A stretch of 64,000 nt of DNA. It comes from an uncultured Candidatus Neoarthromitus sp. (lineage in GTDB: Bacteria; Bacillota; Clostridia; Clostridiales; Clostridiaceae). The notes under the pieces are model-generated. The model saw only the letters and a list, made by a program, of their open reading frames with translations. It had not been told where the DNA came from and ran no database searches. Below, piece after piece: positions 1 to 8,769 of the stretch. The position numbers and the translations under genes are program-made. Numbering within the stretch: position 1 is the first letter of the stretch; every line of letters starts with the position of its first letter. The stretch lies in contig CALADQ010000007.1 of the NCBI GenBank assembly GCA_937890765.1, positions 93,958-157,957 of the forward strand. Reading direction: 5' to 3'.

Positions 1-1149
1 AGCTTTTCTCATTCTGAAATATTTAAAAACGTTGAATTAACTTTTGTAAATGTGGTTAGATTTTTGGAAAATGAGTATGAAAGTTTGGATGTTGTTAATG
101 GTTGTGGACTCATTACAAAAAAAGTTAGTAGAGCAAATTACATTGAAGATGGAATAGACGAACAAAATTTAATTATTAGAGCCATCATTGAAAGCACAGG
201 TAAATTTGAATTTGAAGTTATGGATATTTTTAATTCATCATTGAGGTATTTGAGTCTACAAGAATTGGTTGGATATGAATCTAAATTTAATGGATTCATG
301 TGGTGTAATCACACAAAAGATTGTTCGGCAATAGTTGGTATAATTGATGACCCAAGACACCAAGTTCAAAGATTTTTGGAAGTTGATTTCAAAAAGAAAG
401 GAAATTTATTTATATACGGTTCTCATGGAACAGGAAAAAGCACTTTAATAAATACGATTGTATATTCTCTGTGTTGCGAATACAAAAGTGATTATTTGAA
501 CATTTATATTGTGGATTTAAACACAAGAAACACAGATTGTTTTGAGTATGCTCCACACGTAAAAGACATTGCGTATTCAAAAGAACAAGTTAATTCATTG
601 TTTAAAAAAGTTTTGGACGAATTTGAACTTAGGAAAAAGATTTTTGGAAATTTGGATATCTCTTCTGTTGAAAATTATAATTCGAGAACTGGAGATGTGT
701 TGCCTTATTTAATTTTAGTAATAGATAGTATACAAGATATTTTTGATAATGTTTGGGAATACACGAATTTTATAAAAATGCTTGCACGAGATGGAAATTC
801 TTACGGAATATATGTTTGCGTTTCGTCTTCTGAGTATTCGCAAGATGAAATTAAATTATCGGAATATTTTGAAAATAAATTCGTTTTAAAACTAAATGAC
901 GAAAGTGTTTATGAAAAATTATTAGGAGAGAATTGCAAAATCAATTCTAAGTTTAAAGGACGTGGGCTTGTTCGGTACGAGGATTCTCAAGGTAGTAGAA
1001 TTTTGGAGTTTCAAGTTGCTTACCCTATGAATTGTGAAAATGAAGTTGACCTTAACAATAAAATGAGAACTCTGTTTATGAAAATGAGCGAGATAAATAA
1101 TAAAATTTATGAATCTTTAGATATTGTAAATTCTTTAGAAGGAGATTAA
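1..1149 (+). CDS. essC: EssC-like FtsK/SpoIIIE ATPase of a type VII secretion system, C-terminal part (5' truncated by window)
   Basis: The reading frame is open through the left edge, so only the C-terminal ATPase region is present. A linker reading GIIDDPRHQVQ precedes a Walker A (GSHGTGKST, about nt 418-444), and a Walker B-like strand (YLILVIDSIQD) follows near nt 706-738. The acidic second Walker B position is replaced by Ser, as is common in the last, degenerate ATPase domain of EssC. The terminal block (FKGRGLVRYED, then EFQVAYP) resembles the end of EssC/YukB proteins. In the family this membrane-bound hexamer powers export of WXG100/LXG substrates. The next gene is a YukD-like partner, which supports the assignment. 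The number of ATPase domains and the N-terminal FHA/TM regions cannot be judged here. Confidence 0.82.
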   Translation, partial: SFSHSEIFKNVELTFVNVVRFLENEYESLDVVNGCGLITKKVSRANYIEDGIDEQNLIIRAIIESTGKFEFEVMDIFNSSLRYLSLQELVGYESKFNGFMWCNHTKDCSAIVGIIDDPRHQVQRFLEVDFKKKGNLFIYGSHGTGKSTLINTIVYSLCCEYKSDYLNIYIVDLNTRNTDCFEYAPHVKDIAYSKEQVNSLFKKVLDEFELRKKIFGNLDISSVENYNSRTGDVLPYLILVIDSIQDIFDNVWEYTNFIKMLARDGNSYGIYVCVSSSEYSQDEIKLSEYFENKFVLKLNDESVYEKLLGENCKINSKFKGRGLVRYEDSQGSRILEFQVAYPMNCENEVDLNNKMRTLFMKMSEINNKIYESLDIVNSLEGD

Positions 1150-1229
1150 ATTTTATTTGTTTTTATGAAAATATTAAAACATATTGAGTACTTTCTTAAG
1201 TTAAATTAATGTTGAGAGGAGGCGAAAGT

Positions 1230-1475
1230 ATGGTTTATATAAGCGTTTATATTCCAGAAAAAAATTTGATTTATGATTTTAAAGTTTCTACTCGGGTTAA
1301 AATTTATATGCTTAAGGGGTTAATACTTGAGGCAGTTTACGGAACTAATTATGATGATGATTTTGTCAAAGAAAATTATTTACTTTTAGATTTTAATGAC
1401 AAAAAGGCGTTGAATGATGATTTATTTATAAGTGATTATTCAATTTATGATGGAGAAAAATTTTTATTAATATAA
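1230..1475 (+). CDS. YukD/EsaB-like ubiquitin-fold protein of the type VII secretion locus
   Basis: An 81-residue protein with the beta-grasp pattern of YukD/EsaB: an N-terminal strand pair (VYISVYIPEKNLIYDFKV), one helix containing MLKGLILEAV, and a C-terminal strand ending GEKFLLI. YukD/EsaB are small cytosolic ubiquitin-like accessories of Firmicutes T7SS. The start at 1230 is chosen because GAGAGGAGG (1214-1222) sits 7 nt upstream; an in-frame ATG at 1209 would place this ribosome site inside the gene. It lies 80 bp after the EssC-like gene and is followed by a terminator, so it is probably the last gene of the locus. The order EssC then YukD differs from loci where YukD precedes EssC. 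Confidence 0.7.
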   Translation: MVYISVYIPEKNLIYDFKVSTRVKIYMLKGLILEAVYGTNYDDDFVKENYLLLDFNDKKALNDDLFISDYSIYDGEKFLLI

Positions 1476-1488
1476 AAACTTTTAAAGG

Positions 1489-1525
1489 GCGTGCTTAAAT
1501 TTTAAAGAGCATGCTTTTTCTTTTT
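1489..1525 (+). terminator. Rho-independent terminator ending the T7SS operon
   Basis: A 7-bp stem GCGTGCT (1489-1495) / AGCATGC (1508-1514), with one G-T pair, is followed by a T-rich tract. It separates the T7SS genes from the secreted protein at 1573. Confidence 0.85.
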
Positions 1526-1572
1526 GTATCATAATAATTAATAATATATTTTAAATTTTTTTAGGAGGACTG

Positions 1573-3087
1573 ATGATTAATATATTTAAAAATTCAATTT
1601 TATTTGGTTTAATTATTAGTTTATTTACTCAAGTAAATGTGTTTTCGCAATCAAATTATAATTTTGTTTCTGATATGGAAAACACTCATAATAAAAGTGA
1701 AATAATTTATTTAATAGATAATGATGGAGAGTTAATAAGGCTTAATAATAAAATGGTGGATTTTGTTCCACAAGATTTAGAAAATATTTCTTATATTGAT
1801 GTTAATGGAAATGATTTTATTGTTTTAACGAATGATGGAGAATTAATTTCTTCTTTTGATTTTAAAATTCCAAGAGAATCAAAAATAAAAAAAATTGATA
1901 AAACTTTTGTTTTGACTGATGATGGGGAAGTTTATTCTTATAATTACAAAATATCACGTTTTCTTAGAGGAATTAAAAAAGTTGTTGACATAAAAGCATT
2001 AAGTGATGATATTGTCATGGTTAAACATGATAATGATACTGTTAGCATTTTGGGAAATGGAAATAATGGAATACGAACAATTAGAGGTTTGCAAGGTGTT
2101 GTTGATGCTGTTTCTTATTACGACAAATTGGTTTTTGTTATGAAGAGCGATGGAAGAATAGAAGTTTTTGGAGATGGATATGAAGATGTTAAAGAGTTAG
2201 CTTCTAAAGTTTTAAATGGCAAAAAATTTATTTTAGCAAGTGAAAATTTGTATGTAGTAACTTTTGATGATGAAGCGATTCCTTTAATTGAAAAAAATTT
2301 TAAAGCTCCGGAAGAATATTTAAATGGAATTTCAAATATTGTGATTGATAAATTTTCATCTGGAGAAAATTATTTGTATAAATCTTATTTTATAAAAAAT
2401 GATGGTAAGCTTGTTTATCACATACAGAGTGATAATGAAATAAGTGATTTTAATAAAGAAAAGATGGAATATATTTCTACATTTGATAATGTACAAGATG
2501 TTTATGAATCTGGTTATTTAACAATAGTTCTTCATAAAGATGGTTCAATTACAATTCCTTATGACATTAATCACGAATTAAATGGAATAACTGGAGTAAA
2601 AAGTGTAGATTTAAAAAATCAAAGTTATGTTGTTTATTTAAATGATGGACAAGTTATAACTTCTTTGGATAATTTTGTTTTGAACAAAAAAGAACTTGAA
2701 AACGATAATGTAAAATTAAATTTATATAATTATTTAAATGGAATAATTGTAATGCTATTAAATAGAGAATTGTCTATAAATGATTTTGAATTTTTAAAAT
2801 ATTATTTGTCAAATAATGTTGATGATTTAAAAGCGTTTATAAAACATTTAGCTTTAAACAGAAAATTTTTAATGCTTGATAACTCTTATGATGAAATAGG
2901 AAATATTTTTTACGAATCTATTTTGAATACATCTCCTAGCGATGATGAATCTAATCACATTAAATTTATTGTTGAAAGTATGACTAACAAAGAGAAGAAT
3001 AAAAAAGATATAATTTCAAATATTTTAGATTACGTTTTTGAAAATGTTATTTTCGAAAATATTTTAGACGAAATTTATAATTCTTAA
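1573..3087 (+). CDS. Secreted protein with degenerate RCC1-like beta-propeller repeats
   Basis: 504 residues. The N-terminus (MINIFKNSILFGLIISLF, then TQVNVFSQS) is a signal peptide. Residues of about 30-360 carry repeated short hairpins such as IYLIDNDGELIRL, FIVLTNDGELISS, FVLTDDGEVYSY, VFVMKSDGRIEVFG and TIVLHKDGSITI, each followed by a segment that reads like a V/I-x-x-V spacer. This pattern is typical of RCC1-type propellers. The C-terminal 130 residues are helical, acidic and Lys-rich, without a recognised domain. No wall anchor (LPXTG) is seen. The ribosome site TTAGGAGGACTG precedes the ATG. It follows the T7SS terminator and is probably a separate unit; the Sec-type signal argues against it being a T7SS substrate. 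Function unknown. Confidence 0.6.
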   Translation: MINIFKNSILFGLIISLFTQVNVFSQSNYNFVSDMENTHNKSEIIYLIDNDGELIRLNNKMVDFVPQDLENISYIDVNGNDFIVLTNDGELISSFDFKIPRESKIKKIDKTFVLTDDGEVYSYNYKISRFLRGIKKVVDIKALSDDIVMVKHDNDTVSILGNGNNGIRTIRGLQGVVDAVSYYDKLVFVMKSDGRIEVFGDGYEDVKELASKVLNGKKFILASENLYVVTFDDEAIPLIEKNFKAPEEYLNGISNIVIDKFSSGENYLYKSYFIKNDGKLVYHIQSDNEISDFNKEKMEYISTFDNVQDVYESGYLTIVLHKDGSITIPYDINHELNGITGVKSVDLKNQSYVVYLNDGQVITSLDNFVLNKKELENDNVKLNLYNYLNGIIVMLLNRELSINDFEFLKYYLSNNVDDLKAFIKHLALNRKFLMLDNSYDEIGNIFYESILNTSPSDDESNHIKFIVESMTNKEKNKKDIISNILDYVFENVIFENILDEIYNS

Positions 3088-3179
3088 AATAATATTTTAA
3101 ATTTGATTACAGAATATGATTTAAATTGTATAATTTATTTATAGAATTTTCTGTTCTAAATTTGGAGGTGTAATTATAT

Positions 3180-3785
3180 ATGAATAAAATTATCACAATT
3201 GGAAGAGAATTTGGAAGCGGTGGGCGTGAATTGGGAAAGCGTTTATCAGATTTGTTGAGAATTGCTTATTATGACAAAGAAATAATAACCGAAATCTCAA
3301 ACAAAACTGAGTTAGCTGAAGATTATGTAAGACAAATAGTTGAAAACAGACCAATGATATCTTTTCCAATTACAGTTGGTCATAGTTTTTATCCAATCTT
3401 TAATCCAGTTATGGAACACAACAGTAGCGTTTATTCTCAACAAGCTAATACTTTGATTGACATGGTTAATAGATCAAGTTGTATCATAATTGGACGTTGT
3501 GCTGACTATATTCTTGAAGATTACAATCCATTTAAAATATTTGTTTACTCAGATATGGAATTGAAAATGAAAAGATGTAGAGAGAATGCTCCAGAACATG
3601 AAAACCTAACTGACAAACAATTAAAGCAACAAATTTTAGAAGTAGACAAAAATAGAGCGAAATATTATCAATTTATTACGGGGAAAAAATGGGGAGATAG
3701 AAGAAATTATGATTTATGTATAAACACTTCGAGACTTTCTATAAAACATATAGCTGAATTAATATCGGCGATGATAAAAAAATAA
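3180..3785 (+). CDS. Cytidylate kinase-like family protein
   Basis: 201 residues starting with a P-loop of the cytidylate-kinase-like family (ITIGREFGSGGRELGKRL). Asp and Arg residues in SCIIIGRCADYIL and KRCRENAPEHE fit the nucleoside monophosphate kinase fold. CMP kinases phosphorylate CMP/dCMP; this shorter Clostridial family is related but its substrate is not established. A strong site TTTGGAGGTG lies 10 nt before the ATG. It is a single gene ending in a shared convergent terminator. TATAAT at 3129-3134 could be its -10 box, but no good -35 was found. Confidence 0.8.
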   Translation: MNKIITIGREFGSGGRELGKRLSDLLRIAYYDKEIITEISNKTELAEDYVRQIVENRPMISFPITVGHSFYPIFNPVMEHNSSVYSQQANTLIDMVNRSSCIIIGRCADYILEDYNPFKIFVYSDMELKMKRCRENAPEHENLTDKQLKQQILEVDKNRAKYYQFITGKKWGDRRNYDLCINTSRLSIKHIAELISAMIKK

Positions 3786-3802
3786 AATTGAATTTATTAT
3801 TA

Positions 3803-3836
3803 AAGGCATAGCGTTAAGTTGCTATGCCTTTTTTAA
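3803..3836. terminator. Bidirectional terminator between convergent genes
   Basis: A perfect 10-bp stem AAGGCATAGC (3803-3812) / GCTATGCCTT (3821-3830) with A-rich and T-rich flanks serves the kinase-like gene on the plus strand and the phosphodiester glycosidase gene on the minus strand. Confidence 0.9.
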
Positions 3837-3845
3837 TTTTGTTGA

Positions 3846-5360
3846 TTAAGTTATTTGGATTTCATAAGTTTTAATAATGTTGCCAACTTCAATCGTTATT
3901 GTACCTTGACAATTATTTTTTATGGGAAAGAATCTTCCATATGGGTCAAATATTCCAATGTCGCTTGTTAATTTAAGATTTGGAAGAGAATAAATGTCCA
4001 TCGGATTTAAATTTGTATCATACGCAACTATATTTAACTTTCGCACTTCTGTTCTGCTTAACGTCGTTGAATCATGAAAATAAAAATCCTTTAGCTCTCC
4101 ACAATATGGCAAAATATTTTTTACCATTATAGAATTTGAAATCCGTCTATCTTCTCTTGATAAATTTATATTTTTTAGCGAATGGATTCCAGGTTCACGA
4201 ATCATCATTGAAGTTGAGCCACCGCCGTCTAAGTTTATAGCTCTATACGCATCTTTTGATTTAAAAAATTCTCCGAGTTCAGGAAGAGACATTCCTTTGA
4301 ATTCATTTTTTTTATCTACAGTTAAAATTATTAATGTGTGTCTTGAGGTTAATGCAATTGCTGTTCTATGATTTTGTGAATACACAGCACTTGGATTCCA
4401 TATTGAAGAAAAATAATCTTTGTCTGGAATTATTCCATCATACAAAACGAATTCATGTCCAGTTAATAAATGTTCAACTTTGCTTTGATTTTTGTCAAAG
4501 TTTTTTGACACGTTAAGATTTATTTCAACGCTCATGCCTTTATAAATTTCAGAAAATTCAAGTTTTTTTTCATCGTACGCGACTATTGCAATTTGATTTT
4601 CAATTAGTTTGTGAATGTTTGGAGGGTCGTTTATGATTTCTGTGATTTTGCCCATAATTTTTTTGCCGTTATAAAAACATGTATTTGAATCATTCGGAGA
4701 TATTAAAATTATTAAAGCATCTTCACGTTCTTTAGGAAGATAGATTGTTGAAAATTCATTATTTTTATGATTAAAAATGTTTATGGTGTTTTCTATGTAA
4801 TCATTTCTGTTGACTGAATCAATAGTAATATGTTTCTTGTTGTTTTTCCCCATCAAAGTTAAATCTCCATCAAAATAAAAATGATCCATGTGAATTGAAT
4901 AATCATCTAAAATTGCAAATGATGGTCTTAAATATTGGTCCTCTCTATTTATTGAAGTTGAAAAAATTTCGCCGTTTACTATGTTATTGCATACGGGGAT
5001 TCCGCTTTCGCAATTAAAAAAATCGCCATTTGTAGCAGCAATTATGTTTTGCATATTTTTTTGTTCATGCGTAACTTGATTGCTTAAAGTTTCTTTTCCA
5101 TTTGTGGTGTTGTTGGACTTGTGGCACATTAATGAAAAAGTTTTGTTTATTAAATTTAAATCCATCTCTATGTAATTTAAATTTTGGTGATTTGATTTTT
5201 TGTTCATAAAATTATATATTATTTCGTTTGTGTGCAAGACTCCTGGAGATAATTCCACAGATGATATAACTTGACGATGTTCGCTTATTGCATTTGTTTT
5301 GAATGACAAAAATGAAATTGTAGAAATCGTGCACAACAAAATTCTTGTAAATAAATTAAT
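3846..5360 (-). CDS. Secreted phosphodiester glycosidase (NAGPA) family protein, probable ATT start
   Basis: 504 residues with the start proposed here. The domain is the NAGPA/phosphodiester glycosidase fold: AATNGDFFN near residue 105 and the hallmark NLDGGGSTSMM near residues 373-383. The family cleaves GlcNAc-1-phosphodiester bonds or related phosphodiesters, and bacterial members are extracytoplasmic. The last 75 residues look like a small beta-sandwich. Start: the first ATG/GTG/TTG-type codon is a TTG at 5339-5337, but the ribosome site AGGGGTG lies 30 nt upstream of it. The in-frame ATT at 5360-5358 is about 9 nt from that site and restores a full signal peptide (INLFTRILLCTISTISFLSF, then KTNA). 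A stop precedes it three codons upstream. A 9-bp inverted repeat covers this start. Confidence 0.78.
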   Translation of the reverse strand: MNLFTRILLCTISTISFLSFKTNAISEHRQVISSVELSPGVLHTNEIIYNFMNKKSNHQNLNYIEMDLNLINKTFSLMCHKSNNTTNGKETLSNQVTHEQKNMQNIIAATNGDFFNCESGIPVCNNIVNGEIFSTSINREDQYLRPSFAILDDYSIHMDHFYFDGDLTLMGKNNKKHITIDSVNRNDYIENTINIFNHKNNEFSTIYLPKEREDALIILISPNDSNTCFYNGKKIMGKITEIINDPPNIHKLIENQIAIVAYDEKKLEFSEIYKGMSVEINLNVSKNFDKNQSKVEHLLTGHEFVLYDGIIPDKDYFSSIWNPSAVYSQNHRTAIALTSRHTLIILTVDKKNEFKGMSLPELGEFFKSKDAYRAINLDGGGSTSMMIREPGIHSLKNINLSREDRRISNSIMVKNILPYCGELKDFYFHDSTTLSRTEVRKLNIVAYDTNLNPMDIYSLPNLKLTSDIGIFDPYGRFFPIKNNCQGTITIEVGNIIKTYEIQIT

Positions 5361-5400
5361 AACTAATCACCCCTAAAAAATTTTTTAACTGTTAGTTATT
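5358..5400 (-). promoter_or_regulatory. Hairpin over the translation start of the phosphodiester glycosidase gene
   Basis: On the minus-strand mRNA, AATAACTAA (5400-5392) can pair with TTAGTTATT (5366-5358). The loop holds the ribosome site AGGGG, and the proposed ATT start forms the end of the 3' arm. This could limit translation initiation. Only the inverted repeat is seen directly; the role is inferred. Confidence 0.4.
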
Positions 5401-5559
5401 ATTTGTAATGTAATTTTAAAAAATACTTAATATTTTTTCCTAAAATGATTTTGTGGACGGTAGTCAAAAGAATTTTTGTATTGTATTTTAAAATTATTTT
5501 TATTAAAATTGATATCAAATGTATTTGTTTAATAAACGAAAGTTTAAAAGGAGAGGTTT

Positions 5560-6261
5560 ATGAACCAATCAATTGTACGTGTAAAAAATTTTCAGGCTGA
5601 ATATGATTTTAGGATTTGTAATTTGAGTATTAGCGTTTATTGTGTTGGAAATGGGAAAATAGTTTTGGACGTTTTGAACAAACAGACTAAGGAACTTGTG
5701 TTTGAAAATTTTGAAATAAAAGACGGAACCCAATCAATTCAATGCGATTTGGATAATGGTATTTATAATTTTAAAATTTATGAAGTTTTTTCTGAAGAAG
5801 ATAATTCCGATAGATATTTGTTGTATGAAACAAATTATACTTACAGCAATCCATATGACCCTAAAGAGGGCGAGCTTATTATAAAAAATATAAAATATCA
5901 AAACAAGGAATATGCTTTGAGATATTATTATAAAATAACCAACATCGTTGATGATGAAAATGATAAAAATATTGCTTACGGTGAGATGATTGGTTACGAT
6001 AAGTTCGACATATTAAAAAGTATAAATGATTTGTATAAAGTTAAAATTACATATATTGATGACGAACGTAAAGAAGTTTTTTTAGAATTTGAAGATGAGG
6101 ACGAAGAAGGAGAAACAGGCGAGTATTTGTATTTCTTGTTTCACAAAGATAAAAGAATGCTTCTTAAAGATGAGGAAAAAGTTGAGCAAGTTAATTACGA
6201 TAGATATTTTGAATTGATGAGTGACGATAGCACATTTTTAACTACAAACTACAGGCAATAA
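5560..6261 (+). CDS. Uncharacterised acidic cytoplasmic protein
   Basis: 233 residues, no signal peptide and no membrane segment. The N-terminal half is predicted mostly beta (SISVYCVGNGKIVLDVL, later IYNFKIYEVFSEED), like an Ig-type sandwich. The C-terminal half is strongly acidic, with a run of Asp/Glu around residues 180-190. I do not recognise a family. Its start is firm: AAAAGGAGAGG sits 5 nt before the ATG, and a terminator follows. It stands alone between a divergent gene and a convergent one. Confidence 0.55.
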   Translation: MNQSIVRVKNFQAEYDFRICNLSISVYCVGNGKIVLDVLNKQTKELVFENFEIKDGTQSIQCDLDNGIYNFKIYEVFSEEDNSDRYLLYETNYTYSNPYDPKEGELIIKNIKYQNKEYALRYYYKITNIVDDENDKNIAYGEMIGYDKFDILKSINDLYKVKITYIDDERKEVFLEFEDEDEEGETGEYLYFLFHKDKRMLLKDEEKVEQVNYDRYFELMSDDSTFLTTNYRQ

Positions 6262-6270
6262 AAAATTTTT

Positions 6271-6306
6271 AAAGACCTCCCAGAATTTTTGGGAAGGTCT
6301 TTTTTG
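6271..6306 (+). terminator. Rho-independent terminator
   Basis: AAAGACCTCCC (6271-6281) pairs with GGGAAGGTCTTT (from 6291), with one bulged A, followed by six T residues. Confidence 0.85.
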
Positions 6307-6387
6307 GTTAAGTATGTTAACAATTTTATTATTTGAAAATAGGGTATGGGATTATTGTTTTAAATTAAATAAATTATTATTCAAAAT

Positions 6388-6966
6388 TTATTTTAAATAC
6401 CTTGGAAACAAAATAATATTTTCAAGTTCGGTGTGGGCTATAATCTCATCTTGAAATGTTTTGAGTTTCTCATATAAAATTTTTACGTTGTCGCAAGCGT
6501 GAGCGGGAAGTGAATATCCATTTGTTGATAGATAAATTTCTTCAAGAATTGGATCAGTTATTGAATGTTCGTTTTCCGCTTCGTTAATTCCTTGAATCAT
6601 TTTGTTGTATTCTTCGTTGAATTTGTCAATTTGATTTTTCTCCAATTGAACCATGCACGGAAAAACATTTTCTTCTTCAAGTATCAAATGAGCTTCGTAT
6701 AAATCTTTAATTTTACAAAATAATTCGTGAATTTTCCAGAACAAAGCTTTATGTTCTTTTATGTGTTTACGCATTATTGTTAAAAGAAGTTCATTTATTT
6801 CGGGCATAGTCTTCCTTAAACCTTCATGAAAATGTTTAACTATGTAATCAGTTATTTCGTTTGTAGATTTATTTTGAAAGATGAGGATTTTTGAAATTTC
6901 ATTTTCTGAAAAAATTTTTAATTTATATTTGTTTCGTAGAGAATTTAAAAAATTATTTGCGTCCAA
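6388..6966 (-). CDS. Hemerythrin-domain di-iron protein, RIC/YtfE/ScdA-like
   Basis: 192 residues with hemerythrin-type iron ligands spread over two helical pairs: YIVKHFHEGLRK, IMRKHIKEHK, HLILEEENVFP, ACDNVKILYEKLK, and the terminal HTELENIILFPRYL, where the E-N-x-x-LFP pattern is typical. Repair-of-iron-centre (RIC) proteins of this shape repair iron-sulfur clusters damaged by oxidative or nitrosative stress. The first 45 residues look like a shortened ScdA-type N-terminal domain, but the usual Cys pair is not seen. The TTG start is preceded by AAAGGAG. It is monocistronic. An oxygen-sensing hemerythrin role is an alternative. Confidence 0.75.
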   Translation of the reverse strand: MDANNFLNSLRNKYKLKIFSENEISKILIFQNKSTNEITDYIVKHFHEGLRKTMPEINELLLTIMRKHIKEHKALFWKIHELFCKIKDLYEAHLILEEENVFPCMVQLEKNQIDKFNEEYNKMIQGINEAENEHSITDPILEEIYLSTNGYSLPAHACDNVKILYEKLKTFQDEIIAHTELENIILFPRYLK

Positions 6967-7042
6967 AACGTAACTCCTTTACAAATAAATTTATAAAATT
7001 ATTGTTTACTTAAGTAAATTTAATTATTCATTTTGTTTTCAT

Positions 7043-7078
7043 GAAAAAAACCGATATATCAATTTGAAGATATATCGG
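7043..7078 (-). terminator. Rho-independent terminator on the minus strand with no gene upstream
   Basis: A 10-bp perfect stem CCGATATATC (7051-7060) / GATATATCGG (7069-7078) is followed, on the minus strand, by seven T residues. No minus-strand open frame lies between it and 7250, so it may end a small RNA. Confidence 0.65.
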
Positions 7079-7252
7079 ATAAAATAGGGAAAATGGAGTG
7101 TTATATTATGATTTGAATTAGTGTAAGATTTAATTGTACTCACCGTACATTTCTTATATCGTGATTTTGATTTTAAGCTTTACGTTTTTGAAATAAAAAA
7201 TATATTTTTAAGCATACTAAACTTCATAAATGGAATTTATGGAGTTATTTTT

Positions 7253-8539
7253 ATGTTTAAATTAAGAAAATTAATTGCGTGCTTCATGTTTTTCATAATC
7301 TTTATAAATTTAATTGGTGCATCTGAAACTGATTTTAAAGAGGAGCTTTACAAAAATAATCAGAAAATAAGAGAGCTTTATGAATCAGAAGTGAAAATAA
7401 ATAATGAAATTGAATCTTTAGAGCGTCAAATTGTTAGCACTAGTGAAGAAATTAGCAGAAGACAAAAAGCTTTGGAAGAATACAACCTTAATATAGAGCA
7501 GTATGAAAATAAAATTTCTGATTTAAACAGAACAATAGAGGGATTGAACAACGAAATTTTAACTCTTGAGAAAGACGTTTCTAAAAATGTTGAGGAAATT
7601 AAAAATTTGGAAGATGAAGTTGAAAAGTTTAAAGATTTGATTAGCAAAAGATTGAAAAATTTGTACATTCACATTGATAATTCAAATCCTTTGATGAAAC
7701 TTTTTTATACTTCAGAAAATGTTTCTGATTTTGCTGATAGGATTTTTAACATAAATAAATTTACAAAGCTCGATAAAGAAATAATTGAAAAAGTTATCCA
7801 AAATATTCATGACATTCAAAATAAAAATGATGATATAGAATTTTCCAAAAAAATGATTGATAACAAAATAAAATTTATTGACGATAAAATTCGTGAAAAT
7901 GATGAAAATTTAAAAGTTTTGGAAGAGCAAAAAGAGCTTAAGCAAAAAGAAGTTGATGAAATTAACAAATTAAATGAAGAACTTAAAACGAAATACAACG
8001 GCTTATCCGATGAAAAGAAAATGGTTCAAGAGGAAATTATACGTCTTCATCAAGATAATTTTAAAATTCAAGAAGAGTTTAAAAAATATTTGGATAAGTT
8101 AAATGAAACAAACAAAGAAGTCAAAAAGAAAGTTAAATACGGAAAATATATTTGGCCTGCAAAGGGAAGAATAACTTGTCCATATGGTAAAAGACAACAT
8201 CCCATAACAAAAAAAGAAAGCTTTCACACGGGAATAGATATTGGTGGAAATAAAAATGACAACATAGTTGCATCGCTTGGTGGCGAAGTTGTAACTTCAG
8301 GATGGTACAATAGTGTTTATGGAAATGTTGTAATTATAAATCATGGAAATAACATTCAAACTTTTTACGCTCATCTTGAAAAAACTCTTGTGAAAGTTGG
8401 GCAAGATGTTTCACAAGGTGAAGTTATTGCAAAAATGGGAACAACGGGATTAAGCACAGGACCGCATTTGCATTTTGAAATTCGTATTAATGGAGAACAT
8501 GTAGATCCATTAAAGAGATTAAAGCAATCAGCACGCTAA
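7253..8539 (+). CDS. Secreted M23 (LytM) murein hydrolase with EnvC-like coiled coil
   Basis: 428 residues. A signal peptide (MFKLRKLIACFMFFIIFINL) precedes a long coiled coil at about residues 25-290 (heptads rich in Glu, Lys, Asn, Ile), and then a C-terminal LytM/M23 domain. Zinc-site motifs are visible: HTGIDIGG (H-x3-D) and HLHFE near the end. The architecture matches PcsB/EnvC-type proteins, which cleave or help cleave peptidoglycan cross-bridges during division or sporulation. Both catalytic motifs are intact, so it is probably an active endopeptidase rather than an EnvC-type activator. GGAG lies 8 nt before the ATG. No clear terminator was seen in the 230 bp to the next gene. Confidence 0.9.
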   Translation: MFKLRKLIACFMFFIIFINLIGASETDFKEELYKNNQKIRELYESEVKINNEIESLERQIVSTSEEISRRQKALEEYNLNIEQYENKISDLNRTIEGLNNEILTLEKDVSKNVEEIKNLEDEVEKFKDLISKRLKNLYIHIDNSNPLMKLFYTSENVSDFADRIFNINKFTKLDKEIIEKVIQNIHDIQNKNDDIEFSKKMIDNKIKFIDDKIRENDENLKVLEEQKELKQKEVDEINKLNEELKTKYNGLSDEKKMVQEEIIRLHQDNFKIQEEFKKYLDKLNETNKEVKKKVKYGKYIWPAKGRITCPYGKRQHPITKKESFHTGIDIGGNKNDNIVASLGGEVVTSGWYNSVYGNVVIINHGNNIQTFYAHLEKTLVKVGQDVSQGEVIAKMGTTGLSTGPHLHFEIRINGEHVDPLKRLKQSAR

Positions 8540-8769
8540 AAATTTTTATTTAAAACTTATGTATATAAAACGGTTTCTTTTGAAATAAATAAACAGTGTG
8601 AATAACAGTTCATTCGATAATTGATTTTGGTATTTATTTTTAAAAAAAATTTACAATATCAAGTTTTAAATTATTGATTAATGAGCATCATTAAATAGTA
8701 AGAGTAAATTTGTGTATTGAATTTTGATAGTAACATATAATGTACAACAGTAAGAAGGGAGTGGTATTT

